This document shows, in pieces, positions 4,944 to 5,137 of a stretch of 5,137 nt of DNA (the stretch's first letter is position 1; each line of letters begins with the position of its first letter). Made by a program: the position numbers and the translations under genes. Source of the DNA: an uncultured Spirochaetaceae bacterium (GTDB lineage: Bacteria; Spirochaetota; Spirochaetia; Sphaerochaetales; Sphaerochaetaceae); assembly GCA_946410375.1 (NCBI GenBank), contig CAMKAB010000088.1:1-5137 (forward strand), read 5' to 3'. Under the pieces are notes generated by a model. That model searched no databases. It was not told the DNA's origin and was given only the letters and a program-made list of their open reading frames with translations.

Positions 4944-5137
4944 TCAGAATGTGAAAGAGCAACCGATTGCTGTGGACGGAGCGAATCTGAAGCAGATACC
5001 GCCGTCTGAATACTTCGTAAGCTTAGTTCCGCTTTCCTTTGTCTCAATCCTTGAATAGAGCAACAAATCCGGTTCGAATGAAGCGAACATAGCAACTTTT
5101 TCGGAGAACGCATAAGAACCGCTCGCCTTAACCGCAA
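4944..5137 (-). CDS. C-terminal part of an outer-membrane beta-barrel protein (5' end outside window)
   Basis: Sixty-three residues, entering the window in frame at 5135 and ending at TGA (4944-4946). The peptide alternates short polar turns with strands of alternating hydrophobic residues: SYAFSEKVAMFASFE (7-21), LLLYSRIETK (24-33), GICFRFAPS (46-54) and AIGCSFTF (56-63). It ends on Phe with hydrophobic residues at alternate positions, the usual C-terminal signal read by the BAM machinery, so it is most likely a porin-like or OmpW/OprF-type small barrel. The family cannot be named from this fragment. A strong terminator follows directly. Another frame through the same bases is also open and joins the cvpA frame, but it gives no protein-like sequence. 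Confidence 0.75.
   Translation of the reverse strand, partial: AVKASGSYAFSEKVAMFASFEPDLLLYSRIETKESGTKLTKYSDGGICFRFAPSTAIGCSFTF

Noticed and set aside
4859..5137. Upstream extension of the cvpA reading frame to the window edge
   Set aside because: The extension is Arg/Ser-rich without protein character, crosses a strong terminator and overlaps the outer-membrane protein frame. The CvpA family N-terminus begins at 4858.

Overview
The window looks like ordinary chromosomal DNA of a moderately AT-rich bacterium, most likely a spirochaete of the Treponema type. That assignment is an inference. It rests on the general look of the proteins (a divergent delta' clamp-loader subunit, a small CvpA protein, a beta-barrel outer-membrane protein ending in Phe) and not on any diagnostic marker gene. 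No phage, insertion sequence, CRISPR array, tRNA or rRNA is visible.

Every gene I can support lies on the minus strand, so the window reads from right to left. First comes the C-terminal 63 residues of an outer-membrane beta-barrel protein (4944-5137), closed by a strong intrinsic terminator (4889-4921). A promoter directly behind this terminator starts cvpA (4394-4858), followed 19 bp later by a HolB-like DNA polymerase III delta' gene (3184-4374). These two probably form an operon. A 201-bp gap (2983-3183) holds the promoter region of a 395-residue protein with a galactokinase (GHMP-kinase) fold but with all catalytic motifs replaced (1795-2982). A terminator lies at 1686-1711. Then comes surE (804-1556), a 273-bp intergenic region with hairpins and a phased 10-bp tandem repeat, and finally the N-terminal 176 residues of a NifS-type cysteine desulfurase that runs off the left edge (1-530).

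The genes do not make one pathway. They are housekeeping functions: replication clamp loading, nucleotide dephosphorylation, sulfur mobilisation, and a small membrane protein. The one unexpected member is the galactokinase-like protein, which keeps an intact 395-codon frame while having lost the sugar-binding, phosphate-binding and catalytic residues. That pattern suggests a pseudokinase with a new role. A second theme is translation initiation. nifS, surE and holB have recognisable Shine-Dalgarno sequences. cvpA and the galactokinase-like gene have none, and promoter-like sequences sit almost on top of their start codons, which raises the possibility of leaderless mRNAs.
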